From Sva-07 sp964651825 (lineage in GTDB: Bacteria > Actinomycetota > Acidimicrobiia > Acidimicrobiales > Ilumatobacteraceae), in NCBI GenBank assembly GCA_964651825.1, contig CAZYWK010000009.1:5993-69992 (forward strand): a stretch of DNA of 64,000 bases. Direction: 5' to 3'. Under the pieces are notes generated by a model. That model was not told the DNA's origin. It saw only the letters and a program-made list of their open reading frames with translations, and did no database searches. Shown here piece by piece: positions 44,016-52,190 of this stretch; positions within the stretch are counted from its first letter, which is position 1; each line of letters opens with the position of its first letter. Position numbers and translations under genes: made by a program.

Positions 44016-44429
44016 TCAGAGCCTCATGCCGTAGCCGTAGCCGTGGTTGTTCGTTCGTACGTGGGAGTTCCCGGCCGCAGTGGCGGTGCCCACCTTGCCC
44101 AGGATGATCACTCCGGTGGGGCACCGGTCGACGCACAGGGCGCAGCGCGTGCAGATGTCGTCGTCGATGGTGAACATGAAAGCGTCGGAGGGGTCGGTGC
44201 CGGGCTGTTCGGTGCCCTGCGCGTCGTCGACCGCGTCGACCGACACCATGTGGATGCACTTCCACGGGCAGATGTCGACGCAGCCCTCGCAGGCGATGCA
44301 CTCGGTCTGGTCGATGTGGATGAACTGCTTGGGCTTGACGGCCTTGGTCAGGTAGTCGGCATCGACCTCGACGAGCATGTAGTCGTCGGTGAACGGCATC
44401 ATCGGGGGGTTGGCGTCGGTCTTCGCCAT
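44016..44429 (-). CDS. 8Fe (two [4Fe-4S]) ferredoxin-type protein
   Basis: A 137-residue ferredoxin with two cluster motifs, CIACEGCVDICPWKC and CTRCALCVDRCPTGV, separated by an acidic insert of about 40 residues. It has no signal peptide, so it is cytoplasmic. It opens MAKTDANPPMMPFTDDYM, and its tail is rich in Gly, Tyr and Asn. It is the second gene of the respiratory cluster, 33 bp before cytochrome b. A ferredoxin inside such an operon is unusual and might give the quinone pool a second electron entry (inference). Confidence 0.88.
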   Translation of the reverse strand: MAKTDANPPMMPFTDDYMLVEVDADYLTKAVKPKQFIHIDQTECIACEGCVDICPWKCIHMVSVDAVDDAQGTEQPGTDPSDAFMFTIDDDICTRCALCVDRCPTGVIILGKVGTATAAGNSHVRTNNHGYGYGMRL

Positions 44430-44436
44430 CGCTGCG

Positions 44437-44913
44437 CTATGCCTTCTTCACGAGCGGACGGCCATAGGTGGACACCGGCAGTTCCTTCGGCTTCACGTTG
44501 CCGCGCTTCTGCCACCACACGGCGAGGAAGATGTACAGCCCGAAGAAGATCACGTGCAGCAGGACCACGACGATGTCGCGGACCGCTTCGTACTGGAGGG
44601 TGATCGGGTTCCAGCCGCCCTGCGACTCCGGCTTGAGAATGCCACCCGGGCCGATGAGCAGCTTGTCCTTCGACCAACCGAGGTCTTTGTCGGCGTGGGC
44701 GATCCATTGGTGCGGCACGATGCCGAAGGCGAGGAAGAGCACCCCGAAGATGTACGCCGACGCCAGCATGGCCTGGCCCCAGTCGAACGGAGCGTCGACC
44801 GGGCGGCGCTTGCCGTAGGGGATGATCGCGAGCGAGAGCACCAAGGCACCGACGAACGACACGATGAAGGCCTGGTTCATGCCCGGCCACGCGAGCACAT
44901 CGACGGCGATCAT
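44437..44913 (-). CDS. three-helix membrane protein, first gene of the respiratory cluster
   Basis: A 158-residue protein with helices at about residues 14-32, 46-67 and 112-134, separated by a loop containing KDLGWSKDKLLIGPGGIL and ending in a basic cytoplasmic tail (WWQKRGNVKPKELPV). I recognise no family and there are no haem or cluster ligands. It is 7 bp before the ferredoxin gene and leads the bc/nuo cluster, so it may anchor the ferredoxin at the membrane (inference). The ATG is preceded by an AGGAGAGGA stretch at a rather long 12-nt spacing. Confidence 0.7.
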   Translation of the reverse strand: MIAVDVLAWPGMNQAFIVSFVGALVLSLAIIPYGKRRPVDAPFDWGQAMLASAYIFGVLFLAFGIVPHQWIAHADKDLGWSKDKLLIGPGGILKPESQGGWNPITLQYEAVRDIVVVLLHVIFFGLYIFLAVWWQKRGNVKPKELPVSTYGRPLVKKA

Positions 44914-45168
44914 GGCGATTGCGTTCCTCTCCTACTGGTTCTCGACGGTTGGCTGGTTCTCGACGGGACGGGCACGGACCGTGTGTCCCGGTTGCACGAC
45001 GACTGTACTCGTCGGTGTCAGATGTACGAAGTCTGGCACCACACTCTGCCGAGCGCGCGAGGTTGTGCGTAAGTGCACCCGGATCGTGGGTCGTCCGCCA
45101 GGGCCTCGAATCCGGGTCGGATCGACGAGATTCCCGAAGTCGGGCGAACGCCATCTATCATCGGCGCA
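44914..45168. promoter_or_regulatory. divergent promoter region of the respiratory cluster and cytochrome c gene
   Basis: This 255-bp gap drives the 20-kb operon leftward and the cytochrome c gene rightward. CTGGTTCTCGACGG occurs twice as a direct repeat (44935-44948 and 44953-44966) in the leader of the left operon. A possible left promoter on the minus strand is TTCGTA and TACAGT, 17 bp apart, near 45005-45035. TATCAT (45156-45161) lies 7 nt before the right GTG. Confidence 0.5.
45156..45161 (+). promoter_or_regulatory. -10 hexamer of the cytochrome c gene, probably leaderless
   Basis: TATCAT ends 7 nt before the GTG at 45169. There is no Shine-Dalgarno sequence, so the transcript probably starts at or next to the start codon. 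Confidence 0.55.
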
Positions 45169-46041
45169 GTGACCGAGATCCCCGAACACCTCCTGAAGCG
45201 TTCGCGCGAGCGACGCTCCGCGATCGGCCAGGGAGGCGACGACGCAGCGGCCCCGGCAGGCGACTCGACGCCCGCGGCGCCGGCAGCATCGGCCCCCGCC
45301 ACCACGGCCGCGGCCGCCGCGCCGGCGGCGACCGGCCCGGCACCTCGCACCTCGGCCCCCGAACCTCCCGCTCCACCGCCCGCCAAGCCCGATCCTCCGT
45401 ACGTGGTCGCCGCCAAGCAGCGCAAGAAGATCCCGTTCTGGGCCATGGCCACGCTCAGCTTGATGCCGGTGTGGGCGTTCATCTACGTGCGTGCGCTGAC
45501 CAGCGCTCCCGAGGTGGTGGCCGGCCCGGTCGGTGTCGGCGCCGAGGTGTACTCGAACTGCGCCAGCTGCCACGGCGGGGTCGGTGAGGGCGGAGTCGGG
45601 TACGCATTCACCGACGGCATGGTCGAAGCGACCTTCCCCCACATCGCCGACCAGATCCGTTGGGTGTACTACGGCACCGAGGGCTACAACGCCGCGGGCA
45701 TCACGATCTACGGCGATCCCAACCGCGAAGGCGGAGCCCACGAGACGGGCGCCCTCGGGGTGATGCCGGCCTTCGGCGGCCAGCTGTCCGGCGCCGACAT
45801 CGTGGCGGTCGTGTGTCACGAGCGCTACACGCTCGGCGGCGCCGACCCGGCCTCCGAGGAGTTCGCGAACGAGTACGAGGCGTGGTGTTCGGAGGAGTCG
45901 CCGATCTACGCGGCGCTCGAATCCGGCGAGCTCGAACTCACGAGCGAGGTGATGCCCGAGGTGCTCGATGCCGAGGGCAACCCGATCGACGTCGGCGTCG
46001 TCGGCCCCGAGCCGATCCCCGGCTCGTCAGCCGGCGACTGA
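45169..46041 (+). CDS. membrane-anchored monohaem cytochrome c
   Basis: A 290-residue protein: a cytoplasmic N-terminal tail of about 85 residues, Ala/Pro-rich after the opening MTEIPEHLLKRSRERRSAIG, one membrane helix (about residues 90-110) and an extracytoplasmic cytochrome c domain with haem motif CASCH at 131-135 and a probable Met ligand in GALGVMPAFGGQLSG. It is divergent from the bc/nuo cluster and may accept electrons from the dihaem cytochrome c on the way to an oxidase. Its first 11 residues equal those of the split cytochrome b C-terminal protein. The GTG is supported by the upstream TATCAT. Confidence 0.85.
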   Translation: MTEIPEHLLKRSRERRSAIGQGGDDAAAPAGDSTPAAPAASAPATTAAAAAPAATGPAPRTSAPEPPAPPPAKPDPPYVVAAKQRKKIPFWAMATLSLMPVWAFIYVRALTSAPEVVAGPVGVGAEVYSNCASCHGGVGEGGVGYAFTDGMVEATFPHIADQIRWVYYGTEGYNAAGITIYGDPNREGGAHETGALGVMPAFGGQLSGADIVAVVCHERYTLGGADPASEEFANEYEAWCSEESPIYAALESGELELTSEVMPEVLDAEGNPIDVGVVGPEPIPGSSAGD

Positions 46042-46050
46042 CGCCACGTC

Positions 46051-46104
46051 CGATCGACGCCATCGACCGACGCCATCCGTTCGTCGCCATCCGATCGTCG
46101 CCAT
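46051..46104. repeat. short tandem repeat, four 13-14 bp units
   Basis: Units CGATCGACGCCAT, CGACCGACGCCAT, CCGTTCGTCGCCAT and CCGATCGTCGCCAT follow each other between the cytochrome c stop and the Shine-Dalgarno sequence of the next gene. A spacer expansion or a binding-site array are both possible. Confidence 0.65.
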
Positions 46105-46127
46105 CCGGATCGTGCAAGGAGGACCAG

Positions 46128-47390
46128 GTGATCACCAGCCCCGACACCGACGTGCTGGTGGTGGGCGGTGGCCCCTCGGGGTCCGCGACCGCGCTGCGCC
46201 TCGCGTCGCACGGGCACCGGGTCACCCTGGTGGAGAAGCGGCCGACGCCGCGCCACAAGGCGTGCGGCGACATCCTCACGCCGCGGGCGGTCGCCGAGCT
46301 CGACCGTCTCGGTGTGTCGCCGCTCGGTGTGTCGCCGCTCGGCTTGGGTGGCCAGCGGATCGAGGGCGTGCGGATGGTCGCCTGCGGGCGCGAGATCACC
46401 GAGCCGTGGCCCGAGCATCCCGAGCTCCCCGATCACGCGATCGCGCTGCGCCGTGACGTGCTCGACGAGGCGCTGCGCGAGCGGGCGCGTGCCGCGGGGG
46501 TGACGGTGCTGATGGGTCACGAGGCGACGGCGCCGGTCGTCGACCGCGGCTTCGTCCGCGGCGCATCGATGTCGACCGCCGACGGCGACCGGGCGATCCG
46601 GGCCCGCTTCGTGGTGGTCGCCGACGGAGCGAACAGCAGGTTCGGCCGGGCGCTCGGCACCACCCGGGCCCACGACTGGCCCTACGGCATCGCCACGCGG
46701 AGCTACTGGGCGAGCCCGCGGGCCGACGATCGGTGGCTGGAGACCTGGCTGGCGATCCCCGACGCGAACGGAACGCCGATCGCCGGGTACGGGTGGGTGG
46801 CCCCGCTCGGCGACGGCACGGTCAACATCGGCATCGGCGTGCTGTCGACCTATCGCGACATCCGCGGCGTCCACGCGTTGAAGCTGCTCGATGCGTTCGT
46901 CCGCCAGGTCGCCGACCGTTGGCATCTCGATCCGGCAGCGGTGTTGAAGCCCCCGACTCGCTTCCGGGTGCCGCTCGGTGGTTCCGTCGGGCCGACGATG
47001 GGCCCGACGTTTCTCGTCGTCGGCGACGCCGCGGGCGCGGCCAACCCGTTCAACGGCGACGGTGTCGACGCCGCGCTGATGACCGGCCGGCTGGCCGCCG
47101 ACGTGCTCGACGAGGCGCTCACCACGGGCAACTCGACCTCGCTCCAGCGGTATCCCACAGCGCTGGCCGACGAGGTCGGTCAGTACCACAAGGTCGGGCG
47201 CTTGACCGCCAGGTTCGTCGGCCGACCCGCCGTGCTGCGCCCGGCCCTGCGCGTGGCGATGCGCAGCGACCGCGTGATGGGCTCCGCCCTGCGCATCGCC
47301 ACCCGCCAGCTCCGCTCCGATGCCCCCGGCGCCGCCGAACGCACCTACGCCCTCGCCGCCACCCTGAGCAAACTCGCCCCCAACTGGTAG
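46128..47390 (+). CDS. geranylgeranyl reductase family FAD-dependent oxidoreductase
   Basis: A 420-residue flavoprotein of the geranylgeranyl reductase/GGR-type family, which saturates isoprenoid chains; in Actinobacteria such enzymes commonly act on menaquinone or polyprenyl side chains. The FAD-binding motif is DVLVVGGGPSGSATALRLAS, followed by the family signature TPRHKACGDILTPRAV and the second FAD motif FLVVGDAAGAANPFNGDGV. A perfect AAGGAGGA 5 nt before GTG sets the start. A small 15-bp in-gene duplication gives LGVSPLGVSPLG near residue 65. Placement beside the quinone-oxidising complex suggests a menaquinone role (inference). Confidence 0.88.
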   Translation: MITSPDTDVLVVGGGPSGSATALRLASHGHRVTLVEKRPTPRHKACGDILTPRAVAELDRLGVSPLGVSPLGLGGQRIEGVRMVACGREITEPWPEHPELPDHAIALRRDVLDEALRERARAAGVTVLMGHEATAPVVDRGFVRGASMSTADGDRAIRARFVVVADGANSRFGRALGTTRAHDWPYGIATRSYWASPRADDRWLETWLAIPDANGTPIAGYGWVAPLGDGTVNIGIGVLSTYRDIRGVHALKLLDAFVRQVADRWHLDPAAVLKPPTRFRVPLGGSVGPTMGPTFLVVGDAAGAANPFNGDGVDAALMTGRLAADVLDEALTTGNSTSLQRYPTALADEVGQYHKVGRLTARFVGRPAVLRPALRVAMRSDRVMGSALRIATRQLRSDAPGAAERTYALAATLSKLAPNW

Positions 47391-47415
47391 CTGCCCGGCA
47401 GCCTGCGAGCGACCG

Positions 47416-47592
47416 TCAGGTGCGAGAGCGCTGGACCCGCTCGATCACTTCGCTGATCGCGAGCATGATCGCCGCTGCCCCGACACCCCACCACACTCCA
47501 GCGACGATGCCGACGATCACGCCCACGGCGACGATCGCGATGAGCCAGACGAGTTGGGAGCGACGGAAACGGAGACGTCGGGTCTGCGGCAC
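47416..47592 (-). CDS. small membrane protein
   Basis: A 58-residue protein: a basic N-terminus (PQTRRLRFRRSQ), then two closely spaced hydrophobic segments (LVWLIAIVAVGVIVGIVAGV and GVGAAAIMLAISEVI), ending in a charged tail. The GTG start at 47592 is the only sensible one; the frame stays open upstream into another gene. It converges with the flavoprotein gene, 25 bp between stops. Function unknown, and it could be spurious, though hydrophobicity and coding bias favour a real gene. Confidence 0.45.
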   Translation of the reverse strand: MPQTRRLRFRRSQLVWLIAIVAVGVIVGIVAGVWWGVGAAAIMLAISEVIERVQRSRT

Positions 47593-47698
47593 AGCTTCAT
47601 CATGGCCCGGCGGCGTGGTCGCCGTGTGCGTCGTGGTGGTCCGCTCCGCGATTGCCTGTCCCGAACTGATCGGAATCCGTGAATGCCGGGACGACCTG

Positions 47699-48496
47699 TC
47701 ATGGTTGGTGATGCCTGCCGAGGCGTTGCTGGGCTGATCGAGGCAGTTGGTCACCCGTGTTGGACGCCGGGTCCGGTGAGTAGGGGGCAAGGTCGAACTG
47801 GCCGTCGGGTGTGCGCCAGAGCGCGACGGATGCGGCCGTGAAACCGGCGGCTGTGAGCAGGTAGGCGAGTGTCGGCCCTGTGTTGGTGCCGAACGGGCCG
47901 CCGACCAGGATGAACTCGACGGGCGAGGCCAGCAGCATGGCGACGGCGAGCACACGTGGAGCGAGCTTGGCGCGCCACAGCAGCACTCCGAGCGCGATCC
48001 GGCCGACGGTGATCGTGAGGAAGAACGGCACGATCGCCAGGATCGTGGTCGGGAAGGTCTCCAGGTTCTTGGCGAGCGCGGTCGTGGTCGCCGTGTCGAG
48101 GTCGTGATCCGCGGTCACGAGCGCGATCAGCGTGAGGTTCGGGTTCGTGAGGGCTGAGCAGCAGGCGTAGGTGACGAACCCGCCGACGACGAGCGTCAGC
48201 CGGGGCAGCGTGCGCCGGTGGGCCATCATCATGGCGACGGCCGATGGTACGAGCAGGAGCGCGAACGCGACGGTCAGCCATTGGGCGATGCGGGCCGCCG
48301 TTGGATCCGCGGCGATGCTCGCGAACGTCTCCTCGGTGGTTCCGCCGAGCTCTTCTGGTGTGACCGCGTTGGATGCCGCGAGCGCGAGCCACGGGAGCGG
48401 TGCGACGACGGCGAGCAGGATTCGCCAGAATCGGCGGAAATCGGGCGGTTGGGGATGGCTGCTGGCGGGCGGGTGGCTGGCGTCGGTTTGGGGCAT
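47699..48496 (-). CDS. six-helix membrane protein, DUF4386-like
   Basis: A 265-residue integral membrane protein with about six to seven helices, the first after an N-terminal Pro-rich tail (DFRRFWRILLAVVAPLPW). The loop after helix one is acidic (TPEELGGTTEETFASIAADP). The organisation resembles DUF4386 proteins, which have no known function. GAGGACG 6 nt before the ATG supports the start. It follows the lipoprotein gene on the same strand (35 bp) and may be cotranscribed. Confidence 0.65.
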   Translation of the reverse strand: MPQTDASHPPASSHPQPPDFRRFWRILLAVVAPLPWLALAASNAVTPEELGGTTEETFASIAADPTAARIAQWLTVAFALLLVPSAVAMMMAHRRTLPRLTLVVGGFVTYACCSALTNPNLTLIALVTADHDLDTATTTALAKNLETFPTTILAIVPFFLTITVGRIALGVLLWRAKLAPRVLAVAMLLASPVEFILVGGPFGTNTGPTLAYLLTAAGFTAASVALWRTPDGQFDLAPYSPDPASNTGDQLPRSAQQRLGRHHQP

Positions 48497-48531
48497 GGTC
48501 GTCCTCGCGTTCTCGGGTCGGTGTCGATCGC

Positions 48532-49419
48532 TCAGGTGACTTGGACGATGGAGTACATGCCGCTGGCGAAGTGCGAGGGAGCGTTCGGGGGTGGTCCGTC
48601 GCCGGTGTATCCGGCCGGGATCGGGCACAGCACCAGGTAGGTTCCGGGTGCGAGGTCGAGCGCGAGGGTGCTCGTCTCGCCGGGCGCGGCGTACGCCCCG
48701 CCGGCGACTTCGTCGGCCGTTCCGCTGAGGGTGCCGAACACGTCGTCGGACGCTTGGGCCTGCTGGATGAGGTCGTCGAGGTTGGCGACCTGGTCGTCGT
48801 GGATCTTGAAGAACAACGCCACGTGGGCTTCGGCGTCGGTGTTGGTCGCCTGGATCGAGGTCGGCCCGCTCTCCAGTGTGTCGGGCATGCCGTCGAAGGT
48901 GTGGTTGGCGTAGGTGATGTCGATCTGGGTGAACCCACAGTTGTCGTGGACCCAGGCGCCGAGGTGCTGGTAGGCGTCGTTCACTTCGTCGGATTCGAGT
49001 GCGGTCGGGTCGCCGGCGATGAGCTGCTCGATCCCGGAGCGGAACGCATCGATGTCACCGGCGATGTCGTCCGGGGCCTGGGTGGCCTGTTCCAGCGCCG
49101 TCGAGATGGTGCTGGCGCTCGTCGTGGCCTGGCCGGGGTCGACGTCGGGATCTGAGAGTGTCCCGGCGGCGTCGTCGATCGCGGCCCAGTGCTGGCACAG
49201 CGGGCTCGGCCGAAGGGTCGCCGAGTCCATCTCCGACGTCGGAACCGCTTCGGGGCGGGTCGACGGTGGGCGGGAGCTCCTGTTCGCGGTGCTGTTCTCG
49301 GAGTCGCTGCCACATCCGACGAGGCCCATTGCCAGCAGCGCGCCGAGCAGCGCCGCCGACGTGCGCCGCGCCGGACGTCGGGTCCGGCGATCCGAGGCCG
49401 CCCACTTCAGCATCTTCAC
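48532..49419 (-). CDS. secreted lipoprotein, unknown function
   Basis: A 295-residue lipoprotein. The signal peptide is basic (DRRTRRPARRTSAALLGALL) and ends in a lipobox, MGLVGCGSDS. The mature part has a helical middle region (DDIAGDIDAFRSGIEQLIAG) and a C-terminal beta-domain with LALDLAPGTYLVLCPIPAG, which resembles cupredoxin-like or plastocyanin-like ends, but the full copper ligand set is not clear. AAGGAGG is 5 nt from a GTG at 49419 and 11 nt from the ATG at 49413, so I prefer the GTG. Confidence 0.7.
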   Translation of the reverse strand: MKMLKWAASDRRTRRPARRTSAALLGALLAMGLVGCGSDSENSTANRSSRPPSTRPEAVPTSEMDSATLRPSPLCQHWAAIDDAAGTLSDPDVDPGQATTSASTISTALEQATQAPDDIAGDIDAFRSGIEQLIAGDPTALESDEVNDAYQHLGAWVHDNCGFTQIDITYANHTFDGMPDTLESGPTSIQATNTDAEAHVALFFKIHDDQVANLDDLIQQAQASDDVFGTLSGTADEVAGGAYAAPGETSTLALDLAPGTYLVLCPIPAGYTGDGPPPNAPSHFASGMYSIVQVT

Positions 49420-49596
49420 CGTGGCCTCCTTCGACGTCTCGATCACGGCAAGTTTCCGGCTTGCTGCGTCCCGCTGCCAGAGCCCGGGCTCCCACCCTGG
49501 TCGACTGCTGTCCCGCGTCGGCGGGAACGGATTCCCGACGGTCCGGGACACATGGCGATTGCTCGGTCACCGGCGGGTCGGCATTCTTGGTACATC

Positions 49597-51414
49597 GTGT
49601 TCGGTGCCGTCCGTCTCTCTGCCGTGCGTCGCTCTGTCGTGCGTCATGCCCCGGTGGTGGCGATCGGCGTCCTCGTGCTGAGCGTTGCCGGGACCGGCGC
49701 CGCGCTCACGGCGGGGCGCTTCTTCACGACCACGCCCTACGTCGATCGCGGCGACTTGTTCTCTGTGGCCTGTCAGATCCTCCCGTACGGCATCGTCGGC
49801 GCGGTCCTCGTGGCCCGGCGCCCTGATCTGCCGTTCGGCTGGCTGCTGTCGCTGGGCGCGATGTCGCTGGTGGTGATGCTCGTGATCGCCGGCCCCGCGG
49901 TCGTCGTGTTCGAGCACGGGCACGGTGGGCAGCTGGCAGTGTGGGGGCTGACCGCGACCTCGCTGATGTTCGTCCCGGCCGCGCTCGAGGGTCTGGTCAA
50001 CGTCCGCTTCCCGTCCGGCTCGCCGACGGGTCGACCGGGCCGGCTGCTCGACCGGGCCATCGTCGCGGGCATCGGGCTCGCCCTGCTCGGCGGGGTGCTC
50101 GGGGACTCGACCGTGCACGCGATCTACCCCGACGGGCCACCCGGCGGCGCCCGCCGCTTCGTCGACGGCACACCGCTGGTCGCCATCGCGAACGCGACCG
50201 TGGCCGTGGTGCCGGTGGTGATCCTGCTCGGCGCACTCGCCGGCATCGGCGTCGTCGTCCGTTACCGGGCGTCGGCGGGTGTGGAACGTCTCCAGCTCAA
50301 GTGGCGGGCCATCGGCGTGATCGGCGGCCTCGTCCTGTTCCCGTTCGTCGCGACCGAGGTCCTCCCCCGCGTCGTCGACGACGTCGTCACGGACGTGTGG
50401 CCGCTGTGGTTCGTCGCCACGCTGGTCGTCCCAGTGCTGCGCTATGACCTGTGGGCGATCGACTCGATCATCCGCCGTTCGGCCGCCGCCACCTTCGCGT
50501 CACCAGCGAGCGTCGTCGACAACATGGTCCACGCCACGGCGGAGATGCTGCGCCTCCCCTACGTCGCGGTCCGTCGCGGCGACCGGGAGCTCGCGTCACA
50601 TGGTGAAGCGACCAGCAGCGTCGAGGTCTGGCCGCTCCTGGTCGATGGTGCACCGGTCGGCGACCTGGTGGCAGCCCCACGTCACGGCTTCGACGTGATC
50701 GCCGAGCCGGACCGCCAGGTTCTGGCGACGCTGGCCCGGTTGGTCGGCGGCTCGGTGCACGCCGAAGCGTTGACCGTCGACCTGCTCGACGCCCGGCAGC
50801 GGCTCGTCACGGCCCGCGAGGAGGAGCGGCGTCGCCTGCGCCGCGACCTGCACGACGGGCTCGGGTCGTTGCTCACCGCCCTTGGCCTCAACCTCGACGC
50901 GGCCGCCGCGCAGCTCGGCCGCTCGGAGGCGGACATTGCGGCGTACCTCGGCAACGCCAAGACCGCCTCCACCCAGGCCATCGTCGGGCTGCGCGAGCTG
51001 GTCGAAGGCCTCCGGCCGGCCGCCCTCGACGAGCTCGGGCTAGCCGGCGCGCTGAAGCTCCGCCTCGACCCGCTCACCGCCGACGCCGGGATCGCCCTCG
51101 ACCTGCGCATCCCCGACGAGTTGACGTTGCCCGCCGCAGTCGAGGTCGCCGCATTCCGCACCGTGGTCGAAGCGGTCACCAACACCGCCCGGCACAGCGG
51201 CGCCGAGCAAGTGCGCGTCGATCTCGACCAGCGAGCCGACGCCCTGACGGTGACCGTCACCGACGACGGACCCCTCCGGACCGCGTGGACCCCCGGTGTG
51301 GGCCTCGCCGGGATGCGTGAGCGCGCCGAGGAGCTCGGTGGCACGTTCAGTGCCGGACCTGCCGCCGGAGGTGGCCGCGTCTGCGTGACGTATCCACTCG
51401 GAGCGAGGCCATGA
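49597..51414 (+). CDS. NarL-type sensor histidine kinase, multi-pass
   Basis: A 605-residue histidine kinase of the HisKA_3/NarX-DesK class. The first 275 residues hold about seven to eight membrane helices and form the sensor. A GAF-like segment follows (about 290-395). The dimerisation/phosphotransfer motif is REEERRRLRRDLHDGLGSLL with the phospho-His, and the ATPase N-box is FRTVVEAVTNTARHSGAEQV, then GVGLAGMRERAEELGGTF. The stop overlaps the response regulator start as ATGA. The GTG at 49597 and a GTG at 49621 are both possible starts. The signal is unknown. Confidence 0.85.
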   Translation: MFGAVRLSAVRRSVVRHAPVVAIGVLVLSVAGTGAALTAGRFFTTTPYVDRGDLFSVACQILPYGIVGAVLVARRPDLPFGWLLSLGAMSLVVMLVIAGPAVVVFEHGHGGQLAVWGLTATSLMFVPAALEGLVNVRFPSGSPTGRPGRLLDRAIVAGIGLALLGGVLGDSTVHAIYPDGPPGGARRFVDGTPLVAIANATVAVVPVVILLGALAGIGVVVRYRASAGVERLQLKWRAIGVIGGLVLFPFVATEVLPRVVDDVVTDVWPLWFVATLVVPVLRYDLWAIDSIIRRSAAATFASPASVVDNMVHATAEMLRLPYVAVRRGDRELASHGEATSSVEVWPLLVDGAPVGDLVAAPRHGFDVIAEPDRQVLATLARLVGGSVHAEALTVDLLDARQRLVTAREEERRRLRRDLHDGLGSLLTALGLNLDAAAAQLGRSEADIAAYLGNAKTASTQAIVGLRELVEGLRPAALDELGLAGALKLRLDPLTADAGIALDLRIPDELTLPAAVEVAAFRTVVEAVTNTARHSGAEQVRVDLDQRADALTVTVTDDGPLRTAWTPGVGLAGMRERAEELGGTFSAGPAAGGGRVCVTYPLGARP

Positions 51415-52055
51415 CCACGGTCGTCCTCGTGGACGATCACCCGCTGGTGCGCCAGGGACTGCGTGCCATGATCGATTCGACCGACGACCTCGAGGTGGTC
51501 GCCGAGACCGACAACGGCACCGACGCGGTCCGGCTGTGCGCGGAGCAGCGTCCTGACGTCGTGCTGATGGACCTCCAGATGCCCGGCATGCATGGCATCG
51601 ACGCGACCCGCGAGCTGCGGCGGGCGGTGCCCGAGACCGCGGTCGTCGTGCTGACGATGTTCGACGACGACGACACCGTGTTCGCAGCCGTCGCCGCCGG
51701 AGCCGCCGGCTATCTGCTCAAGGGCGCCGACGGCGCGGATGTGGTGGCCGCGGTGCGGGCCGCCGCTGCCGGTCAAGCCGTGTTCGGTGCAGTCCTCGCG
51801 AAGCGGCTGCAGACCTGGTTCGGTCGACCGCCCACCATGCGGCCCACCCCGTTCCCGGAGCTCACCGATCGAGAGCGAGAGATCCTCGACGGCATCGCCG
51901 CCGGACACACGAACGCGGAGATCGGCGCCCGGCTGTACCTCTCACCCAAGACCGTCGCCAACAACGTCACCAACATCCTCGCCAAGCTCCAAGTCGCCCA
52001 CCGCGCCGAAGCGATCGTCCGAGCCCGAGACGCCGGACTCGGACGCGACCAATAG
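51411..52055 (+). CDS. NarL/FixJ-family response regulator
   Basis: A 214-residue response regulator. The receiver domain (1-120) has acidic pocket VDDHP, phospho-acceptor Asp54 in VVLMDLQMPGM, the conserved Thr in VVLTMFDDDD and Lys in GYLLKGADG. The LuxR-type helix-turn-helix is at 148-214 (LTDREREILDGIAAGHTNAE, LYLSPKTVANNVTNILAKL). It is translationally coupled to the kinase by ATGA. No target can be named; the lipoprotein and membrane protein genes diverge from the kinase. Confidence 0.92.
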   Translation: MTTVVLVDDHPLVRQGLRAMIDSTDDLEVVAETDNGTDAVRLCAEQRPDVVLMDLQMPGMHGIDATRELRRAVPETAVVVLTMFDDDDTVFAAVAAGAAGYLLKGADGADVVAAVRAAAAGQAVFGAVLAKRLQTWFGRPPTMRPTPFPELTDREREILDGIAAGHTNAEIGARLYLSPKTVANNVTNILAKLQVAHRAEAIVRARDAGLGRDQ

Positions 52056-52190
52056 CGTGGATGGAACCTCGGAACAGGCGCCGGAATCCTGCGCGTACGG
52101 CCTTCGAAACCGGCTGTCACCGTACGCCAACCGGGTCGAGGAGCGCGACGACGGCTGGACCGTTCGATCCTGCCGTCTGGAAGTCAGCGA

